From positions 496,001-560,000 of the forward strand of contig PUQB01000032.1 of NCBI GenBank assembly GCA_003024785.1: a stretch of DNA of 64,000 nt, written 5' to 3'. The notes under the pieces were generated by a model that worked only from the letters and a program-made list of their open reading frames with translations, was not told the DNA's origin and did not search any database. Shown one piece after another: positions 60,557 to 64,000 of this stretch (position 1 is its first letter; the number at the start of each line of letters is the position of its first letter). The translations under genes and the position numbers were made by a program. This DNA comes from Selaginella tamariscina. Taxonomy: Eukaryota; Streptophyta; Lycopodiopsida; Selaginellales; Selaginellaceae.

Positions 60557-62889
60557 TGTGTGTACACACAATGCGTGTGCCTAACATATGAGACCATCCA
60601 GGTGAACCGAGTTTATCAACTTGCAATGATCAACTTGGATAATGAATTTTTTCAATCGCTTACCGTAAGTGCCATTTTACTGACACATGTTAAATGTCGC
60701 ATTAGTACTTAATTTTAAAATGATCACGCATGCACACGTGTGTATTCATGACATACGATCATACACGCAAGGTTGCACACGCACACACATGTATGTGTGC
60801 ACACAAGTCGTTTCACCTCGTTTTACAATTTATTTTACCATTATATAATGGTCTATTATGTTAATGAAGAGTATATTTTAATTAATAACAACTTTAGTGT
60901 TCACACTTTAGTAAATCATGTCATCATCCATTAATAAATTGAAAGTTATTATTTTATTATTTGAATCTTTAAAAGTAAATAAATAAAATAATAATAATAA
61001 TAATACTAGAAGTTTATAGACTTTAAAGTTTATTCATGGAAAATAATATACCACTTGAACTTAATTGTTACGGTCGTTGCTAAAAAAACAAGAGAGACAT
61101 TACGAAAATGTGGATATATATTAATAAGAGTTTTATTTTCAATTCAATATTATGTAAAGAAATCACACAGTACAAATTAATTTGTATTCTAAATTATAAA
61201 GAGTAAGATTGAATCATCTTTCAATAATAAAGTTTTATGAACAGCACATGGAACATTTAATTTTTAGTTTAAATACTAATTTTATTATTTAAAACCTAGA
61301 CACATATATAATATGATATGTTTATATTTTATTGTTGAGAGAGTCCTAATTATACATCTCATATATTACACGCAATAAAACATGTCCTAGAGTTCATGCA
61401 TATTACATTCTCCTAATTAACACATCTTAAACCATTATTTAATTTTAATACTACATTAAAAGAGCATTTATTATTACGTAAGTGAGGTGTAACTCTTAAC
61501 CAATATGTATGTACATTTAAAATCTTTATTTAATTGTTAACAAATATCCTACCGAATGAAAGTGTAATATCACTTTGCCATCTTTACAATCGCCATTAAA
61601 TGGACATTCAATGTGTACGTGGGCATCAACACAATTTCAAAACCCTTGCAATACTTGAAATTTTTTATATTGACTAGCTATTTTAAATATTTTTCTTCTT
61701 TGTTTAAAAAATGTCACAAATTTCGTACATGTTACAACTTTAAAGTTTATTACATTAGTGCTTCAAATATTTAAATGTAATAGTTACATATTTTTTTAAT
61801 TCTTATGCCTAATAATCTTTTTAAGACTTGATAAAATTTAATTTGTAAATCAAGACGTACTAGATTACAAATATATTTAAATATGAAACTTTGAAAGTCT
61901 AAGTGGATCAATAAGAATTATTTCATAACCTTGGATTAATATAATAAATGCCTACTCTTTAAATTAATTAATTATTTTTTATTAATAATTTAAAAGTAAA
62001 TGATGAAACAAGAAGGAACATTATCTTATTTATATTATTTATAAAACTGTAAAGTAAATTTAATAATAAAGAAAGATACTCTAATCTTTAATATATATAC
62101 CAAGTTTTATAAGTACAAAATGTTGTATTTAAAGAAGTTAGAGCATAGCTTTATGAACTCTACCAATCCCCATTAATAAAAGCACTAAAAATTAAAATTA
62201 ATATTAAATTAAATTAATTTTAAGATTTCTACCTTATAAATATTAATTATTATGATACGACAGAAATAATAAGGTAACATAGCAACAATACATACGATCT
62301 CAACACATTTATTTGTTATCTATCAAAAAAGGTCATTTAAATTGCATCTCTGTGGTCTGCAGTCTCATTCCGTCAGTAGCATCATTCGTCAGTCAATGTA
62401 TGAACACTTTTATTGAGGATTATATTAATATATTATAAGTCTTTTTGATTCTTTATTGTGGCACAAGCACAGAGAGACCCTGTTCTTTACAAGACAAAAA
62501 AAGTTTTTATAATTGACAAATTGAAAAAACAAAAGATTGAATAACCATAGGATTCACATACATTCTTCATGCATATATCGTATATATCTAATGTGCTTTC
62601 GTTGCAGTATATAAGTAACTCATAATTAAGTTGTGTGTGTGTGTGTGTCCGAGTTGAAATGCTTGTGTCCCATATCTCATCACACACATGTACACGCACA
62701 CACAACACAGGACACTCTGGTTACATTCTTAGTACCCATGCATACATCGTATACTCATACAATTGAATAGTGATATACATAAATATAAATATATAGAATT
62801 GATTCTACTCGTCCAATACATTTTCAATGAGATATATATGAAATATACATTATACATGTTTGTTCGTGTGTGAACTTATAAACTTATAG
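60557..62889. other. AT-rich spacer
   Basis: A short open stretch at about 60600-60665 (VNRVYQLAMINLDNEFFQSL) ends at a donor-like ACC/GTAAGT; family unknown. From 60840 to 62340 the DNA is very AT-rich without coding blocks. Around 62630-62710 are (GT)n and (CA)n tracts. Confidence 0.45.
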
Positions 62890-63009
62890 GTGACCAAGTT
62901 TACCTGTGGAGGGATAACAATTGGTGTAGCAAGACAGCACCAGGTTGCAGACGGAGAAGCCGCTAGTGTATTCATGAATGCATGGGCTAATGGAGGCAGA
63001 GCTCACTAA
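62890..63009 (+). pseudogene. BAHD acyltransferase fragment
   Basis: A 39-codon open stretch reads VTKFTCGGITIGVARQHQVA then DGEAASVFMNAWANGGRAH and a stop. It matches the region of BAHD acyltransferases around the catalytic HxxxD motif (QVT.F.CGG..IG...HxxxDG.....F...WA). His and Asp are kept (HQVAD). No other part of the roughly 430-residue enzyme is seen in the window on this strand, so this is a fragment or a single exon of a broken copy. The donor gene would use acyl-CoA to modify alcohols or amines. Confidence 0.6.
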
Positions 63010-63672
63010 CAACTGGGGTTATATTAAAAAAGCAAGTAAAATAAGAGTTATGCAAGGACTTGCAAGAATGCGTATCAGATTGTTTAAGTAGTATCATCCT
63101 ACACATACCCACACAACCATACTTACTGCCCATACATATATGTATTTGCATTCATGTATGATAAGTACGAAGAATCCTTTGTATAAAAAACATAAAATTG
63201 AATAAATCCTAGAGTGTCTCTCTCAAATAAAATTTTCATTCCTCCATTTGTCTTATTTTCCCTCTTAATCTCATCTCATCTTCCTCTTTTTTCTCCACGC
63301 AAATAGATTTTTTTAACTTAAATAAAAATAAGAATACATTATATAATATGACCATTTATCATAATATACGATAAAACCATATTACACGTTGTACACAGAA
63401 TTACTGTTTATTATTGTTAAAATGAATAGTGATTTTTATAATTTCAATAAATAAGAGAGGCAACAACGCGTTTTAATTTAGTAGACCTGTTTCTTGGGAA
63501 TAGCAATTGTATGGTTCCTAAAATGTTAACCTTCTTTACATCAGTGGCTATACACGTTCATAATGTGTGTGTGTGAGAGCGATGACGGAATACTTGAAAG
63601 GTTAGAGGATCTAAGAAGACACTAGAGAACATTCATATGCACAAAGATCCTCTGCAACACAATCATACAAAT
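63010..63672. other. Spacer
   Basis: AT-rich DNA with a short (GT)n at about 63563; no gene or repeat recognised before the duplicated segment begins. Confidence 0.45.
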
Positions 63673-64000
63673 ATAAATAAAGGCATACGCTGATATTGAA
63701 ATATGCGAGAATAACTGGGAAACACGGTTTCTTAATGCACACGTAAAGGTAAATTGTATCTTCTTTAAATTTGTCCTCATTTCTTACCCTAATTATCTCT
63801 TTCAAGGATGAGCACTACAATCACTATTGATGGGTCCCTATTCAGTTCTACGATTCGCCATTGTTTATTAAAACTTCCTCTCACGTCTCCGGTAGATTAA
63901 TAATGCTCTCGTCAAAGGTCCACAGTCTTTGCGATTTGTCTTATCTTGAGTATTGAAGGACATCTCGGATGAACAAAACAAACACGGACACCACCAACAA
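63673..64000 (+). repeat. Duplicated segment, copy 2 (cut by the window edge)
   Basis: Same orientation as 51672-52010 and very similar over its whole visible length. The duplication therefore probably continues past the right edge. Confidence 0.9.
63808..64000 (+). CDS. 5' part of a second copy of the small unknown gene, partial
   Basis: Starts MSTTITIDGSLFSSTIRHCL, in frame where copy 1 has one extra T. It then meets a short-range indel (CTCCGGTAGATTAATAATG against CTCTCATAGAATTAATAATG) that ends this frame after about 30 codons. The sequence continues to match copy 1 up to the edge (GGACATCTCGGATGAAC). Either the copy is broken or the difference is technical. Confidence 0.5.

Overview
The window looks like nuclear DNA of a land plant that makes swimming sperm, most likely a lycophyte (Selaginella is the best fit). 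The grounds are: a dynein-arm assembly factor (DNAAF5/HEATR2), which plants with non-motile sperm have no use for; a MurD ligase for plastid peptidoglycan; intron-containing PLS-type PPR genes; TTTAGGG telomere-type repeats; very short introns (about 50-150 bp); and a desiccation-related ferritin-like protein. The genus is an inference; the families are read directly from translated exons.

Layout, left to right: MurD (minus, cut by the left edge); an AT-rich spacer; a wall-associated-type receptor kinase (minus); a U-box/ARM E3 ligase (plus); an old Ty3/gypsy LTR retrotransposon (10077-14394); a 2-oxoglutarate/Fe(II) dioxygenase and an APC amino-acid permease (plus); DNAAF5 (plus, about 14 exons); an UPF0496 membrane protein (plus); about 5 kb of AT-rich DNA with retroelement debris and a 290-bp direct repeat; an AUX1/LAX auxin carrier and a small basic protein of unknown function (plus); a PLS-class PPR (minus); a MORC ATPase with a CW zinc-finger-like domain (minus, about 7.4 kb) that faces the KDEL receptor ERD2 (plus) across a repeat-bearing divergent promoter; a second UPF0496 gene; a small unknown gene whose 5' part is duplicated at the right edge; a homeodomain gene; a minisatellite; a trihelix gene; a proline-rich plus ferritin-like secreted protein (minus); a ClpR1-like plastid protease subunit (minus); and a BAHD acyltransferase fragment.

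The genes are unrelated housekeeping, signalling and transport functions with no sign of a cluster or operon. Two window-wide patterns stand out. First, many introns carry (GT)n/(GA)n microsatellites, often starting at the 5' splice site itself. Second, many otherwise well-conserved genes hold isolated one-base frame breaks, several in homopolymers. This looks more like uncorrected long-read error than simultaneous decay of so many genes, although ClpR1 also lacks whole codon blocks. The most interesting items biologically are the proline-rich/ferritin-like fusion, the plant MORC with a CW-like finger, the dispersed (CA)n-(TG)n-(AG)n repeat family, and a near-perfect 101-bp foldback.
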